A DNA stretch of 64,000 nt from Nocardioides sp. Soil805 (lineage in GTDB: Bacteria > Actinomycetota > Actinomycetes > Propionibacteriales > Nocardioidaceae): the NCBI RefSeq assembly GCF_001429625.1, contig NZ_LMSU01000002.1, forward strand, positions 885,081 through 949,080, read 5' to 3'. The notes under the pieces are model-generated. The model did no database searches. It was given only the letters and a program-made list of their open reading frames with translations, and was not told the DNA's origin. Position numbers and translations under genes: made by a program. Shown here one piece after another: positions 30,477 through 42,228 of this stretch. Within the stretch, counting starts at the first letter, position 1; each line of letters starts with the position of its first letter.

Positions 30477-31565
30477 TCATCCGACGGACGTACGACGCCG
30501 CCCGGCGAGCACGCGTGCGGCGAGCAGGGGCGCGTAGTGCTCCGCCACGAGCTCGCCGCACGCGTCTCGCCAGGTGCGGGTGCTGAGCTCGCGGCCCCGG
30601 GCGCCGAGCAGCGCGCGGTGGCGGTCCCCGACGACCGACTCGACGGCACGGCGCAGGCCGCTGGAGGTCGTCGGGTCGTAGAGCAGGCCCGTCTCCAGGT
30701 CGCGCACGACGCGAGGCGCCCCGCCCGCCCGCGGCGCGACCACGGGCAGCCCGCTGGCGGCCGCCTCGCGCAGCGTGTGGCAGCACGTCTCCTCCTCGCC
30801 GGGGTGCACGAGCACGTCGAGGGAGGCCAGGGCGGTGGCCAGGTCACCGGTCTGCAGCGCGCCGGTCTGGCGGGCCCGCGGGAGGTGGCGCCGCAGCCAC
30901 GCCTGCTGGGGCCCGTCGCCGATCACCACCAGCTGGACGCCGGGCAGGTCCGCGACCTCGACGAGGCGGCGTACGCCGTGGCGCTCGTGCAGGCTCCCGG
31001 CGTAGCCGACCACCACGCTGCGTCCCTCGCGCGACCGCGCACGCGACCACTTCTCGTGCAGCCACCGGTCCCGCAGCTCGGGGGTGAACGCGCGGGTGTC
31101 GACGCCGGGCTCCCACACGGCGGGGTCGACGTCGAGCTGGTGCAGGCGGTCGGCGAGGAAGTCGGCCGTCACCAGCAGCCGGTCGGCCCGGGCGGCGACC
31201 TTGGCCTGCCAGAGGTCGCGGGTGGTCTCGGCCGGCGGCGAGTGCTGCACGACCAGTGTGGGTACGCCGAGTCGCCGGGCGTGCTTGAGCGCCTTGCGGC
31301 CGACCGTGCCGGGGGAGACGGCGTGCACGAGGTCCGGCTCGAAGCGCGTCAGCACCTCCCGCACCTGTCGGCCCGGCCTGTCGAGCGGACGGATGCGCGC
31401 GACCTGGCTGCGACGGTAGGTCGACAGGCCCGGGCCCGGCGCCACGACCAGCACCTCGTGGCCGGCGTCGATGAGGTGGTCGGCCAGCTGCTTGAGCGTG
31501 TTGGTGGTGCCGTCGACGGCGGGGTAGAACGTCTCGGTCACCAGGGCGATCCGACGGGTCTCCAT
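30477..31565 (-). CDS. GT4-family glycosyltransferase (mannosyltransferase-like)
   Basis: The protein is 362 residues with a GT-B fold. The N-terminal domain begins RRIALVTETFYPAVDGTTNT with the glycine-rich GHEVLVVAPGPG. The C-terminal GT1 domain has VVGYAGSLHERHGV, VVIGDGPQ and the EX7E-type motif in HPGEEETCCHTLREAAASGLPVVA. It resembles GDP-mannose-dependent mannosyltransferases of the MgtA/PimB group. The ATG at 31565 follows GGGAGG by eight bases. It is divergent from mutA and upstream of sdhC on the same strand. Confidence 0.82.
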   Translation of the reverse strand: METRRIALVTETFYPAVDGTTNTLKQLADHLIDAGHEVLVVAPGPGLSTYRRSQVARIRPLDRPGRQVREVLTRFEPDLVHAVSPGTVGRKALKHARRLGVPTLVVQHSPPAETTRDLWQAKVAARADRLLVTADFLADRLHQLDVDPAVWEPGVDTRAFTPELRDRWLHEKWSRARSREGRSVVVGYAGSLHERHGVRRLVEVADLPGVQLVVIGDGPQQAWLRRHLPRARQTGALQTGDLATALASLDVLVHPGEEETCCHTLREAAASGLPVVAPRAGGAPRVVRDLETGLLYDPTTSSGLRRAVESVVGDRHRALLGARGRELSTRTWRDACGELVAEHYAPLLAARVLAGRRRTSVG

Positions 31566-31683
31566 GCCGACAACCTCCCGCGTGCCGGCCGCCGGCGCCG
31601 GTCGGACAGGCCAACCGGGCGTCAACGGACGGTGAAGCCTCGGGCGCCGGACGCGTGAGAGGTATCCCACAGGACCGTGCCCC

Positions 31684-31712
31684 TGACCCCGCGGACCCGG
31701 CGGGCCTATCCT
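31684..31712 (+). promoter_or_regulatory. Promoter of mutA, leaderless type
   Basis: TATCCT at 31707-31712 ends seven bases before the mutA ATG. TGACCC at 31684-31689 gives a weak -35 with a 17-base spacer. No Shine-Dalgarno is present. Transcription should begin at the A of the start codon. I see no cobalamin riboswitch in the 154-base gap. Confidence 0.5.
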
Positions 31713-31719
31713 GCGCTGC

Positions 31720-33585
31720 ATGACTGACGACTCCGCCGTCGAGGGCGGCCTCGACGAGCCGTCGGAGCTGGAGCCCGCGCAGGGCTCGCTCCGGCTCGCC
31801 TCCCCGGACGACGAGCACGACGCCACCGCCTGGGAGGCAGCCGCGGCCGCGGTGCTGCGCAAGGCGCGCCGGCTGGGGGACGACGACCCGGACTCGACCG
31901 TCTGGGACGCGCTCACCCGCACCACGCTGGACGGCATCGCGGTGGCACCGATCGGGACCCGCGAGAGCGTCGCGGACCTGACCACGAGCGGACGGCCGAC
32001 CCGCGCCGGCGACTGGGACGTCCGCACCTGGGTCTTCGGCCCGGACGCCGCGGCCGCCCACGAGGCCGTGCTGGTGGACCTGGAGAACGGCGCCACGTCG
32101 CTGTGGGTCGAGCTCGGCCGCGGCCTGGCGGCGTCGGACCTGCCGACCGTGCTGCAGGGCGTCTTCGCGGACCTCGCCCCGGTCACCCTCGACGCCCCGC
32201 ACGAGCCGGTGGCCGCCGCCGAGGCGCTGCTCGCCGTGCTCGAGGAGCAGGGCGTGGACGGCCACCCCGGCACCAACCTCGGTGCCGACCCGGTCGGCGC
32301 GCGGGTGCGCCACGGGCTCGACGCGACGTACGACGACCTGGTCACCGTGGCCCGGCTGGCCCGTGAGCACGGCGTCCTCGGCGTGGTCGTCGACGCCACC
32401 GCGCTGCACGACCAGGGAGCCACCGACGCCCAGGAGCTGGGCTACGCGATCGCCACCGGCGCGGCGTACCTCCGCGTCCTCACCACCGCCGGGCTGTCGC
32501 TGGAGGAGGCCCTCGGGCTGGTGGAGTTCCGCCTGGCCGCCACCGACGAGCAGTTCCCGACCATCGCCAAGCTGCGGGCCGCCCGCCGGTTGTGGGCGCG
32601 CGTCGTGGAGCTCTCCGGGGGCGCCGCCGAGGTCGCCACGATGCGCCAGCACGTCGTCACCAGTCGCCCGATGCTCAGCTCCTACGACCCCTGGGTCAAC
32701 ATGCTGCGCGGCACCGTCGCCGCCTTCGCGGCCGGGGTCGGCGGGGCCGAGGCCGTGACCGTCGTGCCCTTCGACGTCACCCTCGGCGTGCCGGACGCCC
32801 TCGGGCGAAGGGTCGCCCGCAACACCTCGTCGCTGCTCATCTCCGAGTCCCACGTGGCCCGGGTCGCGGACCCGGCGGGGGGCTCGTACGCCGTCGAGCG
32901 GCTCACCGACGACCTCGCCCGCGTGGCCTGGGAGGAGCTCGGCCGGATCGAGGCGGCGGGCGGGATCGTCGCCGCGCTCGACGACGGCTCGCTGCTCGCC
33001 CGCGTCGAGGAGGCCGCGACGGTCCGCGCCGGCGAGGTCGCCACGCGTCGGCGCCCGCTGACCGGGCTCAGCGAGTTCCCGAACCTCGCCGAGGTGCTCC
33101 CCGAGCGCGTCGGCGACCCCGACCCGGTCCGGCGCCACGGCGCGGCCTTCGAGGCGCTGCGCGACGAGCCCGCCACCAGCCCGGTGTTCCTCGCGACCCT
33201 CGGCCCGGTGGCCGCCCACACGGCGCGGGCCACCTTTGCCACCAACCTCCTCGCCGCCGGCGGGATCGCGGTCGAGGCCGCCGGACCGACCGACGGGGTC
33301 GAGTCGGTGCTGGCGGCGTACTCCGGTCAGCCGGTGGTGTGCCTGGCCGGCACCGACACGACGTACGCCGAGTGGGGCACCGACGTCGTCGCCGCGCTCC
33401 GCGAGGCGGGCGCCACCCGCGTGATCATCGCCGGGGTTTCGACAGGCTCGACCTCCGGTGTCTTCGATCGCGTCGACGACAGTGCAGCCATGGGGGTGGA
33501 CGCGCTCGCGTTCCTCACCCGGACGAGGCTCGTCCTGAGCGGGCGAGGGACGAGCACGGATGTCGAAGGGGAGGCGCTCGCATGA
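31720..33585 (+). CDS. mutA: Methylmalonyl-CoA mutase small (beta) subunit
   Basis: MutA (621 residues) is the structural, non-catalytic partner of MutB. The TIM-barrel part includes [18 protein letters not shown] and [18 protein letters not shown]. The C-terminal B12-like domain lacks the DxHxxG ligand motif ([17 protein letters not shown] at that place), as is normal for MutA. Unusually, the stretch before [19 protein letters not shown] reads [14 protein letters not shown], and the protein ends in an extra tail [18 protein letters not shown]. Both odd parts are encoded by a REP-like repeat. Its TGA overlaps the mutB ATG (ATGA). Confidence 0.93.
   Translation: MTDDSAVEGGLDEPSELEPAQGSLRLASPDDEHDATAWEAAAAAVLRKARRLGDDDPDSTVWDALTRTTLDGIAVAPIGTRESVADLTTSGRPTRAGDWDVRTWVFGPDAAAAHEAVLVDLENGATSLWVELGRGLAASDLPTVLQGVFADLAPVTLDAPHEPVAAAEALLAVLEEQGVDGHPGTNLGADPVGARVRHGLDATYDDLVTVARLAREHGVLGVVVDATALHDQGATDAQELGYAIATGAAYLRVLTTAGLSLEEALGLVEFRLAATDEQFPTIAKLRAARRLWARVVELSGGAAEVATMRQHVVTSRPMLSSYDPWVNMLRGTVAAFAAGVGGAEAVTVVPFDVTLGVPDALGRRVARNTSSLLISESHVARVADPAGGSYAVERLTDDLARVAWEELGRIEAAGGIVAALDDGSLLARVEEAATVRAGEVATRRRPLTGLSEFPNLAEVLPERVGDPDPVRRHGAAFEALRDEPATSPVFLATLGPVAAHTARATFATNLLAAGGIAVEAAGPTDGVESVLAAYSGQPVVCLAGTDTTYAEWGTDVVAALREAGATRVIIAGVSTGSTSGVFDRVDDSAAMGVDALAFLTRTRLVLSGRGTSTDVEGEALA
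33437..33570. repeat. REP-like palindromic element inside the 3' end of mutA
   Basis: TTTCGACAGGCTCGACC at 33437-33453 and TGTCGAAGG at 33561-33569 carry inverted ends (TTCGACA 33438-33444 / TGTCGAA 33561-33567). Between them GCTCGTCC (33528-33535) pairs with GGACGAGC (33548-33555). These strings match the dispersed TTCGACAGGCTC...GGACGAGC type of bacterial repeats that normally sit between genes. Here both parts are read in frame as MutA residues from about 573 on. I found no clear second copy in the window. Confidence 0.5.
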
Positions 33586-35771
33586 GCATTCCGGACAGCT
33601 TCGCGGGGCTCCCGCTGGGTGGGGCGGCCCGACCGGTCGGCGCCGGTGCCGTCGCGACCACCGGGGATGCGGAGGCCTGGGCCAGCCCCGAGGGCATCGA
33701 CATCCTCCCGGTCTACGGCCCCGAGCACGTCGAGGGCCTCGACGCCCTCGACACCTGGCCGGGCCTGAGCCCGTTCCTGCGCGGGCCCTACCCGACGATG
33801 TACACCACCCAGCCGTGGACGGTGCGCCAGTACGCTGGCTTCTCGACCGCCGAGGAGTCCAACGCGTTCTACCGGCGCAACCTCGCCGCCGGTCAGAAGG
33901 GCCTCTCGGTCGCCTTCGACCTGGCGACCCACCGCGGCTACGACTCCGACCACCCCCGGGTGCGCGGCGACGTCGGCATGGCGGGCGTGGCCATCGACTC
34001 CATCTACGACACGCGGACGCTCTTCGACGGCATCCCGCTCGACGAGATGTCGGTGTCGATGACCATGAACGGCGCCGTGCTGCCGATCATGGCGATGTAC
34101 ATCGCGGCCGCCGAGGAGCAGGGGGTCGAGCCGGAGCAGCTCGCCGGGACCATCCAGAACGACATCCTCAAGGAGTTCATGGTCCGCAACACCTACATCT
34201 ACCCGCCGGCGCCCAGCATGCGGATCATCAGCGACATCTTCCAGTACACGTCGCAGCGGATGCCGCGCTTCAACTCGATCTCCATCTCCGGCTACCACAT
34301 CCAGGAGGCCGGGGCCACGGCCGACCTCGAGCTCGCCTACACGCTCGCCGACGGCGTCGAGTACATCCGCGCCGGGCTCGACGCGGGCCTCACCATCGAC
34401 AAGTTCGCCCCGCGCCTGTCCTTCTTCTGGGCGATCGGGATGAACTTCTTCATGGAGGTCGCCAAGATGCGCGCGGCCCGGGCCCTGTGGGCGCGACTCG
34501 TGCGCGACTTCGAGCCGCAGAACCCCAAGTCGCTGTCGCTGCGCACCCACTCCCAGACCAGCGGGTGGTCGCTGACCGCCCAGGACGTCTTCAACAACGT
34601 GGGCCGCACCTGCATCGAGGCGATGGCCGCGACCCAGGGCCACACCCAGTCGCTGCACACCAACGCCCTCGACGAGGCGATCGCCCTGCCGACCGACTTC
34701 TCGGCCCGCATCGCCCGCAACACCCAGCTCCTGCTCCAGCAGGAGTCGCGGACCACCGAGGTCATCGACCCGTGGGCCGGCTCCTACTACGTCGAGCGGC
34801 TCACCCACGACCTCGCCGAGCGCGCCTGGGCGCACATCCTGGAGGCCGAGAGGGCCGGCGGGATGGCGAAGGCGATCGAGCAGGGCATCCCCAAGATGCG
34901 CATCGAGGAGGCGGCCGCCCGCACCCAGGCGCGCATCGACGCCGGGCACCAGAAGGTCATCGGGGTCAACACGTTCCGGCTCGCCGACGAGGACCCGCTC
35001 GACGTGCTCAAGGTCGACAACGACGACGTCTACCGCCAGCAGATCGCCAAGCTCGAGCGGCTGCGCGCCGAGCGCGACGACGACGACGTACGCCGTGCGC
35101 TCGAGGCCCTGACCGCCAGTGCGGAGCGCGGCGCCTCCGGCGACGGGTCGCTGGAGGGCAACCTCCTCGCGCTGGCCGTCGACGCGGCCCGGGCGAAGGC
35201 CACCGTCGGCGAGATCTCCGACGCGCTGGAGAAGGTCTACGGCCGCCACCAGGCGGTCATTCGTACGATCAGCGGCGTGTACCGCGACGAGGCAGGCCGA
35301 GGAGACCACGGGGAGCCCGACGGCAAGGTCGCCCGGGTGCTGGCCGCGACCGAGGAGTTCGAGGAGGCCGAGGGGCGGCGTCCGCGCATCCTGGTCGCCA
35401 AGATGGGCCAGGACGGCCACGACCGTGGCCAGAAGGTGGTGGTCACCGCCTTCGCCGACCTCGGCTTCGACGTCGACGTGGGGCCGTTGTTCTCCACGCC
35501 CGAGGAGGTCGCCCAGCAGGCGGTCGACGCCGACGTGCACATCGTCGGCGTCTCGTCGCTGGCCGCCGGTCACCTGACGCTGCTGCCCGCGCTCAAGCAG
35601 GCGCTGGCCGACCAGGGTCGCCCGGACATCATGGTCGTCATCGGCGGCGTGATCCCGCCCGACGACGTGGCCACCCTCAAGGACATGGGTGCCGCGGCGG
35701 TGTTCCTGCCGGGCACGGTGATCGCCGACTCGGCGCTCGACCTGCTGTCCAAGCTGCGCAGCTCGTCGTGA
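33582..35771 (+). CDS. mutB: Methylmalonyl-CoA mutase large (alpha) subunit
   Basis: MutB (729 residues) is the B12-dependent catalytic subunit converting methylmalonyl-CoA to succinyl-CoA. The barrel has [20 protein letters not shown] with the substrate-contacting Tyr. [33 protein letters not shown] and [19 protein letters not shown] are family signatures. The C-terminal B12 domain carries the cobalt-ligating DGHDRG and later VSSLAAGH. It overlaps mutA by four bases and is followed by meaB, forming one operon. Its B12 domain is homologous to the stand-alone protein at 418-852. Confidence 0.97.
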   Translation: MSIPDSFAGLPLGGAARPVGAGAVATTGDAEAWASPEGIDILPVYGPEHVEGLDALDTWPGLSPFLRGPYPTMYTTQPWTVRQYAGFSTAEESNAFYRRNLAAGQKGLSVAFDLATHRGYDSDHPRVRGDVGMAGVAIDSIYDTRTLFDGIPLDEMSVSMTMNGAVLPIMAMYIAAAEEQGVEPEQLAGTIQNDILKEFMVRNTYIYPPAPSMRIISDIFQYTSQRMPRFNSISISGYHIQEAGATADLELAYTLADGVEYIRAGLDAGLTIDKFAPRLSFFWAIGMNFFMEVAKMRAARALWARLVRDFEPQNPKSLSLRTHSQTSGWSLTAQDVFNNVGRTCIEAMAATQGHTQSLHTNALDEAIALPTDFSARIARNTQLLLQQESRTTEVIDPWAGSYYVERLTHDLAERAWAHILEAERAGGMAKAIEQGIPKMRIEEAAARTQARIDAGHQKVIGVNTFRLADEDPLDVLKVDNDDVYRQQIAKLERLRAERDDDDVRRALEALTASAERGASGDGSLEGNLLALAVDAARAKATVGEISDALEKVYGRHQAVIRTISGVYRDEAGRGDHGEPDGKVARVLAATEEFEEAEGRRPRILVAKMGQDGHDRGQKVVVTAFADLGFDVDVGPLFSTPEEVAQQAVDADVHIVGVSSLAAGHLTLLPALKQALADQGRPDIMVVIGGVIPPDDVATLKDMGAAAVFLPGTVIADSALDLLSKLRSSS

Positions 35772-35781
35772 CGGTGGCCTG

Positions 35782-36756
35782 ATGGCGGTCCCCGACGTCG
35801 GCTCCCTCGTCGAGGGCATCCGGGACGGGCAGCGGTCCGCGGTCTCCCGCGCGATCACGCTCGTCGAGTCGTCGCGCGCCGACCACCGGGCGGCGGCGCG
35901 TGAGCTGCTCACCGAGCTGGGGGGCACGAGCAGCTCCGTCCGGGTCGGCATCTCGGGTGTCCCCGGCGTGGGCAAGTCGACGTTCATCGAGGCCCTCGGG
36001 TCCACCCTGACCGGTGCCGGGCACCGGGTCGGCGTGCTCGCGGTCGACCCGTCCTCGGTGCGCACCGGAGGGTCGGTGCTCGGTGACAAGACCCGGATGG
36101 CGACCCTGTCGGTCGACCCGAACGCCTACATCCGGCCCTCGCCCTCGGCCGGGACCCTCGGCGGCGTCGCGCGGGCCACCACGCAGGCGATGCTGGTCCT
36201 CGAGGCCGCCGGGTACGACGTGGTGCTCGTCGAGACGGTCGGCGTGGGGCAGTCCGAGGTCACCGTCGCCGGGATGGTCGACACGTTCTTGTTCCTCACC
36301 CTGGCCCGCACCGGCGACCAGCTCCAGGGCATCAAGAAGGGCATCCTGGAGATCGCCGACGTCATCGCGGTCAACAAGGCCGACGGCGACCGCGAGCAGG
36401 AGGCGCGCGGCGCCGCGCGCGAGCTCGCCGGAGCCCTGCGGCTCGTGCACGGCAAGGGCGAGTGGGCACCACCGGTCGTCACCTGCTCCGCGCTCACCGG
36501 CGTCGGCGTCGAGGAGGTCTGGAGGCGCGTGGAGGCGCACCGCGAGCACCTCGGCGAGGCGGGGCTGCTGCACAAGCGGGCCGGCCAGCAGCTCGACTTC
36601 ACGTGGTCGCTGGTGCGCGACGAGCTCGACCAGCGGCTGCGCCGCTCCGCCTCGGTGGCCGCGATCCGCGACGAGGTGCGGGCCGCGGTGCTCTCCGGTG
36701 AGCTGCCCGCGCCGATGGCCGCCGACCGGCTCCTGGCGGCGTACGACGCCGGCTGA
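35782..36756 (+). CDS. meaB: MeaB GTPase, chaperone of methylmalonyl-CoA mutase
   Basis: MeaB (324 residues) is a G3E-type P-loop GTPase that gates B12 loading and protects the mutase. The Walker A motif is GVPGVGKSTFIE. DPSSVRTGGSVLGDKTRM is a family signature, the switch region has VETVGVGQSE, and NKADGDRE gives guanine specificity. It starts ten bases after mutB with TGGCCTG preceding ATG. Its place in the mut operon supports the specific role over the older ArgK name. Confidence 0.95.
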   Translation: MAVPDVGSLVEGIRDGQRSAVSRAITLVESSRADHRAAARELLTELGGTSSSVRVGISGVPGVGKSTFIEALGSTLTGAGHRVGVLAVDPSSVRTGGSVLGDKTRMATLSVDPNAYIRPSPSAGTLGGVARATTQAMLVLEAAGYDVVLVETVGVGQSEVTVAGMVDTFLFLTLARTGDQLQGIKKGILEIADVIAVNKADGDREQEARGAARELAGALRLVHGKGEWAPPVVTCSALTGVGVEEVWRRVEAHREHLGEAGLLHKRAGQQLDFTWSLVRDELDQRLRRSASVAAIRDEVRAAVLSGELPAPMAADRLLAAYDAG

Positions 36757-36822
36757 ACGATCCGTCCGCATGGCGCGGGCCCACCCGGACGGGCGTGGAC
36801 CTCACCTAGGATGGGGAGTCTC

Positions 36823-38016
36823 ATGCCTGACCACTCCCAGACCGACGCCGCGTCGCTGGTGGACGAGGTCGTCGACAAGTACGCCGACGAGCTCATCGAC
36901 CTGCGGCGTGACCTGCACGCCCACCCCGAGCTCAGCTGGACCGAGTCCCGCACGACCGACCGCGTCGTCGAGCACCTCGACGGCACCGGGTGGTCGCTGG
37001 CCAAGCTCGAAGGCGGGGGCCTGGTCGCGGACATCGGCGAGGGTGGCGGCCTGGTGGCGCTGCGCGCCGACCTGGACGCGCTGCCCATCGACGACCTCAC
37101 CACCGACCCGTGGAGCAGCACGGTGCCCGGTGTCGCCCACGCCTGCGGCCACGACGTGCACGTGAGCGGTCTCATCGGCTCCGGCCTGGCCCTCGCGGCC
37201 CTGCAGGAGCACGGGTTGCTGCCGGGACGGGTGCGGCTGCTCTTCCAGCCCGCCGAGGAGGTCATGCCCGGCGGCGCGCTGCACCTCATCCGCTCCGGTG
37301 CCCTCGACGGCGTCCAGCACGTCTTCGGCCTGCACTGCGACCCCAGCCTGGACGTGGGCCGCGTCGGCATGCGGGAGGGCCCGATCACCGGGGCCGCGGA
37401 CTCGCTCAGCGTCCGCCTCGCCGGCAAGGGCGGGCACACCAGCCGCCCGCACCTGACCGAGGACCTCACCTTCGCCATCGGCAAGCTCATCACCGAGCTG
37501 CCGGCCATCCTCAGCCGCCGCCTCGACCCCCGCGCGGGGGTCAGCGTGGTGTGGGGGATGGTCCGCGCCGGCTCCGCGCCCAACGTCATCCCGCACGCCG
37601 GCCTCGTCGCCGGCACCGTGCGGATGCTCGACGCGGTCGCCTGGGCCGACGCCGAGCACCTCGTGCGCCAGCTGGTCACCCAGATCGTGTCGCCGTACGG
37701 CGTGACCGCCGAGGTCACCTACCAGCGCGGCGTGCCCCCGGTGGTCAACGGCGCGGCGAGCACCCGCATCCTCGGCGACGCGGTGGAGCGGGTGCTGGGC
37801 CCGCACGGCCACGTCTCCACCCAGCAGAGCCTGGGCGGTGAGGACTTCGGGTGGTACCTCGACAAGGTCCCGGGCGCGATGGCCCGCCTCGGCACCCGCA
37901 CGCCGGGCGGTCCGACGTACGACCTGCACCAGGGGAACCTGCGCGTGGACGAGCGGGCCACGATGATCGGCGCGCGCGTGCTCGCCGAGTCGGCCGTCAC
38001 CGCCCTGCGGGGCTGA
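36823..38016 (+). CDS. M20 family amidohydrolase (N-acyl amino acid / hippurate hydrolase type)
   Basis: The protein is 397 residues, a zinc peptidase-like amidohydrolase of subfamily M20D. LRRDLHAHPELSWTE is the entry motif. Metal ligands include HACGHDVHVSG, the Glu pair in FQPAEEVMPGGA and the late GGEDFGWYL. The dimerisation lid lies around GKGGHTSRPH. The ATG at 36823 has GGGGAG four bases upstream, whereas the in-frame ATG at 36811 lies in front of that site. It is convergent with the transporter genes. The natural substrate is unknown. Confidence 0.9.
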   Translation: MPDHSQTDAASLVDEVVDKYADELIDLRRDLHAHPELSWTESRTTDRVVEHLDGTGWSLAKLEGGGLVADIGEGGGLVALRADLDALPIDDLTTDPWSSTVPGVAHACGHDVHVSGLIGSGLALAALQEHGLLPGRVRLLFQPAEEVMPGGALHLIRSGALDGVQHVFGLHCDPSLDVGRVGMREGPITGAADSLSVRLAGKGGHTSRPHLTEDLTFAIGKLITELPAILSRRLDPRAGVSVVWGMVRAGSAPNVIPHAGLVAGTVRMLDAVAWADAEHLVRQLVTQIVSPYGVTAEVTYQRGVPPVVNGAASTRILGDAVERVLGPHGHVSTQQSLGGEDFGWYLDKVPGAMARLGTRTPGGPTYDLHQGNLRVDERATMIGARVLAESAVTALRG

Positions 38017-38029
38017 CGGCCGACCCGCC

Positions 38030-39322
38030 TCATTCCTTGCGGTAGGGCACGCCGTCCGCGGCCGGGGGCCGGGAGCGACCGACGAGCCCGGCCACGGCGA
38101 AGATGGTGATGACGTAGGGCAGCATCAGCATGAACTGGCTGGGCACCGGCGATCCGATGACCGCCAGGACGCCCTGGAGGTTGGACGCGAAGCCGAACAG
38201 CAGTGCGGCCAGGGTCGCGCGGATCGGGTCCCACTTGCCGAAGATCACCGCCGCGAGGGCGATGTAGCCCGCGCCACCGGTCATCTCGCGGTTGAACTGC
38301 GGGACCGACACCAGGGTGTAGAACGCGCCGCCCATGCCGGCGACGGCGCCGGCCAGCAGGATGGTGCGGTAGCGGGTGCGGTTGACCTTGATGCCCACGG
38401 TGTCGGCGGCCAGGGGGTGCTCGCCGACGGCGCGCACGCGCAGGCCCCACCGGGTGCGGTAGAGCGCGAAGGCGACCACGGCGACCGCGATGTAGAGCAG
38501 GTAGACCACGGCGGTCTGGCGGAAGAAGACCGGCCCGACGAGCGGGATGTCGCCCAGCACCGGGATCGGGATCCGCGGGAAGCGCGGCGGGGTGTTGAGG
38601 GTCGCGGCGTTGGGGGCCAGCACCTGGCTGAACAAGAAGCTGGTGAGGCCGATGACGAGCACGTTGAGCACCACGCCGACGATGACCTGGTCGACGAAGT
38701 AGGTGATCGCGAACAGGCCGAGCACCAGTGCCACCAGGGCGCCGGCGACCATCGCGGCGATTAGGCCGACCCAGGGAGATCCGGTCAGCGAGCCGAGCAG
38801 GGCGGCCGCGAACGCGCCGAAGAGCAGCTGGCCGTCGATGGCGATGTTGACCACTCCGGCGCGCTCACCCAGGACGCCGCCGAGGGCGCCGAAGACGAGG
38901 GGCACCGAGAGCGCGATGGACCCGGCCAGCAGGCCGACCACCGGCACGGTCTCGCCGGCCGCGGCCCAGGTGAGGAAGCCCGCCATCCAGGCCACGGCGA
39001 AGACCACCAGGACCCAGATCGGCGACGTGCGGCGCGCGAGGTAGCGGCGCACGGACTCGGCGGTCAGCAGCGCGCACACTGCGGTGAGGGTCCACGCGCC
39101 GGCCGCCGCCGGCACCGTGAGCTCGGGCAGCGAGGCGAAGTCGGTGCTGACGGCGAGGCGGAAGGTCGTGTCGCCGGAGGGGGCCTCCAGCAGCAGGATC
39201 AGCGCCAGGCCCAGCGTCAGGACCCCGAAGATGACGGGGGTCTTGAGGCTGCGCACCGCGACGGTGTCGACCACCGGCGCAGAGGTGGGCGCGGGAGCGG
39301 GGGACAGGCCTGGGGTGGTCAC
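38030..39322 (-). CDS. Nucleoside/simple-sugar ABC transporter permease (second permease)
   Basis: The protein is 430 residues with about ten membrane segments and a hydrophilic N-terminus of some 25 residues. It belongs to the BPD_transp_2 permease family used with BMP-type binding proteins. GGVLGERAGVVNIAIDGQLLFG and RVRAVGEHPLAADTVGIKV are the coupling-region signatures. The GTG start overlaps the upstream permease stop in GTGA. It is the last gene of a four-gene transporter operon and is convergent with the amidohydrolase. Confidence 0.88.
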   Translation of the reverse strand: MTTPGLSPAPAPTSAPVVDTVAVRSLKTPVIFGVLTLGLALILLLEAPSGDTTFRLAVSTDFASLPELTVPAAAGAWTLTAVCALLTAESVRRYLARRTSPIWVLVVFAVAWMAGFLTWAAAGETVPVVGLLAGSIALSVPLVFGALGGVLGERAGVVNIAIDGQLLFGAFAAALLGSLTGSPWVGLIAAMVAGALVALVLGLFAITYFVDQVIVGVVLNVLVIGLTSFLFSQVLAPNAATLNTPPRFPRIPIPVLGDIPLVGPVFFRQTAVVYLLYIAVAVVAFALYRTRWGLRVRAVGEHPLAADTVGIKVNRTRYRTILLAGAVAGMGGAFYTLVSVPQFNREMTGGAGYIALAAVIFGKWDPIRATLAALLFGFASNLQGVLAVIGSPVPSQFMLMLPYVITIFAVAGLVGRSRPPAADGVPYRKE

Positions 39323-40595
39323 TTCGCCTCCTTGGCGGGGAGCCGGAAGATCGCACGGACCAGGGGCGGTGCGGCGATGAAGAGGACGATGAGGGACTGC
39401 ACGACGAGCACGATGTCGACCGGGATGCCCTCGGAGGCCTGCATGGCGAAGCCGCCGGCCTTGAAGGCGCCGAAGAGGAGCCCGGCGGCCAGGATGCCCA
39501 GTGGTCGGGACCGCCCGAGGAGGGCCACGGTGATGGCGTCGAAGCCGATGCCGGCGTCGAGGTCGACGGTGACGCCGCTGGTGACGGTGCCCAGCACCTG
39601 GTTGGTGCCCGCCAGGCCCACGAGGGCGCCGGCGATGAGCATGACCACGATGTAGGTGCGACCGACGTCGATCCCGGCGGCGCGGGCGGCGCTGGGGTTC
39701 TCGCCGACGGCCCGGATGCGGTAGCCGAGGGTGGCCCGGTTGAGCAGCCACCACACGTACGCGACCGCGACCAGGGCCAGCACGAAGCCGAGGTGCAGGT
39801 TGAACCGCTCGCCGAGGATGTCCGGCAGGATCGCCGACTCCTTGGCCGGCGACGACTTCGGGTTGCCCGAGCCCGGCGCCTGCAGCAGGCCCTGGCGCGA
39901 GAGCATGAAGAAGACGAGGTAGAACCCGACGTAGTTGAGCATGATCGTGACGATCACCTCGTGGGCGCCGGTGCGGGCCTTGAGCACGCCGGCGATGCCG
40001 GCCCACAGGGCCCCGGCCAGCGAGCCGGCCAGGATCGCCAGCGGCAGGTGGATGACCATCGGCAGGTCGAACGCGAAGGCCACCCAGCCGGCAGCGGCGC
40101 CCGCGAGCAGCATCTGGCCGCGGCCGCCGATGTTGAACAGGCCGGCCCGGAACGCCAGCCCGACCCCGAGGCCGGCCGCGATGAGCGGGCCGGCGAACTT
40201 GAGGGTGTCGGTGAGCGGGCGGATCTGGGTGGCGAAGTCGTCGACGCGGTCGTTGTAGACCGCGCCGCGGAACAGCGCGGTGTAGGCGCCCCAGACCGCG
40301 TCCCAGGTGGCGGTGAAGAAGTCGCCCGGACGGGCGAAGACGTACGACGCCGTGTCGCGCACCCGCTCGTCGGTGAGCGCGATCATGAGCGATCCGACCG
40401 CGATGGCCAGCACTACGGCCAGCACGCCGGCCAGGGCGTTGCCGGAGGCGATCTCACGCAGCATGGAGTGGGTCCGGCTCGGTGCCTCGGGCTCGGGCTC
40501 CGGTGCGGAGGTCCGGGTCCCCGTCGGCCGGGTGTCCGTCGGCCCGGCGCCGCCGAGCTTCTCGGCCTCGGTCTGGGGGGTCTCGTCGGTGCCGC

Positions 40596-40599
<4 letters not shown>
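39319..40599 (-). CDS. Nucleoside/simple-sugar ABC transporter permease (first permease)
   Basis: The protein is 426 residues with a Pro/Glu-rich cytoplasmic N-terminus of about 45 residues and roughly ten membrane segments. Family signatures are GLFNIGGRGQMLLAG and RIRAVGENPSAARAAGIDV, the EAA-like loop that docks on the ATPase. Start GTG 40599 overlaps the ATPase stop by four bases. It forms a heterodimeric channel with the next permease. Nucleoside specificity is inferred from the neighbours cdd, deoA and add. Confidence 0.88.
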
Positions 40600-42110
<1,511 letters not shown>

Positions 42111-42159
42111 GGGACCGCATCCTATTCACGCGGCGATCGCGGCCGCCGCCGGGACGTGC

Positions 42160-42195
42160 CACGGGGAGGCCGACCTCGCGGTCGACCTCCCCGTG
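42160..42195 (-). terminator. GNRA-capped hairpin between binding protein and ATPase genes
   Basis: The minus-strand transcript forms a 16-pair stem (CACGGGGAGGTCGACC with GGTCGGCCTCCCCGTG, one G-U pair) closed by a GCGA tetraloop. It starts 34 bases after the binding-protein stop and lies 50 bases before the ATPase start. It probably acts as a partial terminator or 3' stabiliser that sets a higher level of the binding protein than of the membrane parts. Confidence 0.7.
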
Positions 42196-42228
42196 CTGGA
42201 GCTTCAGGTTGAGCTGGCTACCGGGACC

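Noticed and set aside
31566..31719. Cobalamin riboswitch upstream of the B12-dependent mutA
   Set aside because: The gap lacks the B12-box sequence, and the -10 box is placed so that the mRNA starts at the ATG, leaving no leader for an aptamer.
36762..36792. CCGTCCG / CGGACGG inverted repeat after meaB as a terminator
   Set aside because: The stem is seven pairs with a 17-base loop and no T-run; too weak to call.
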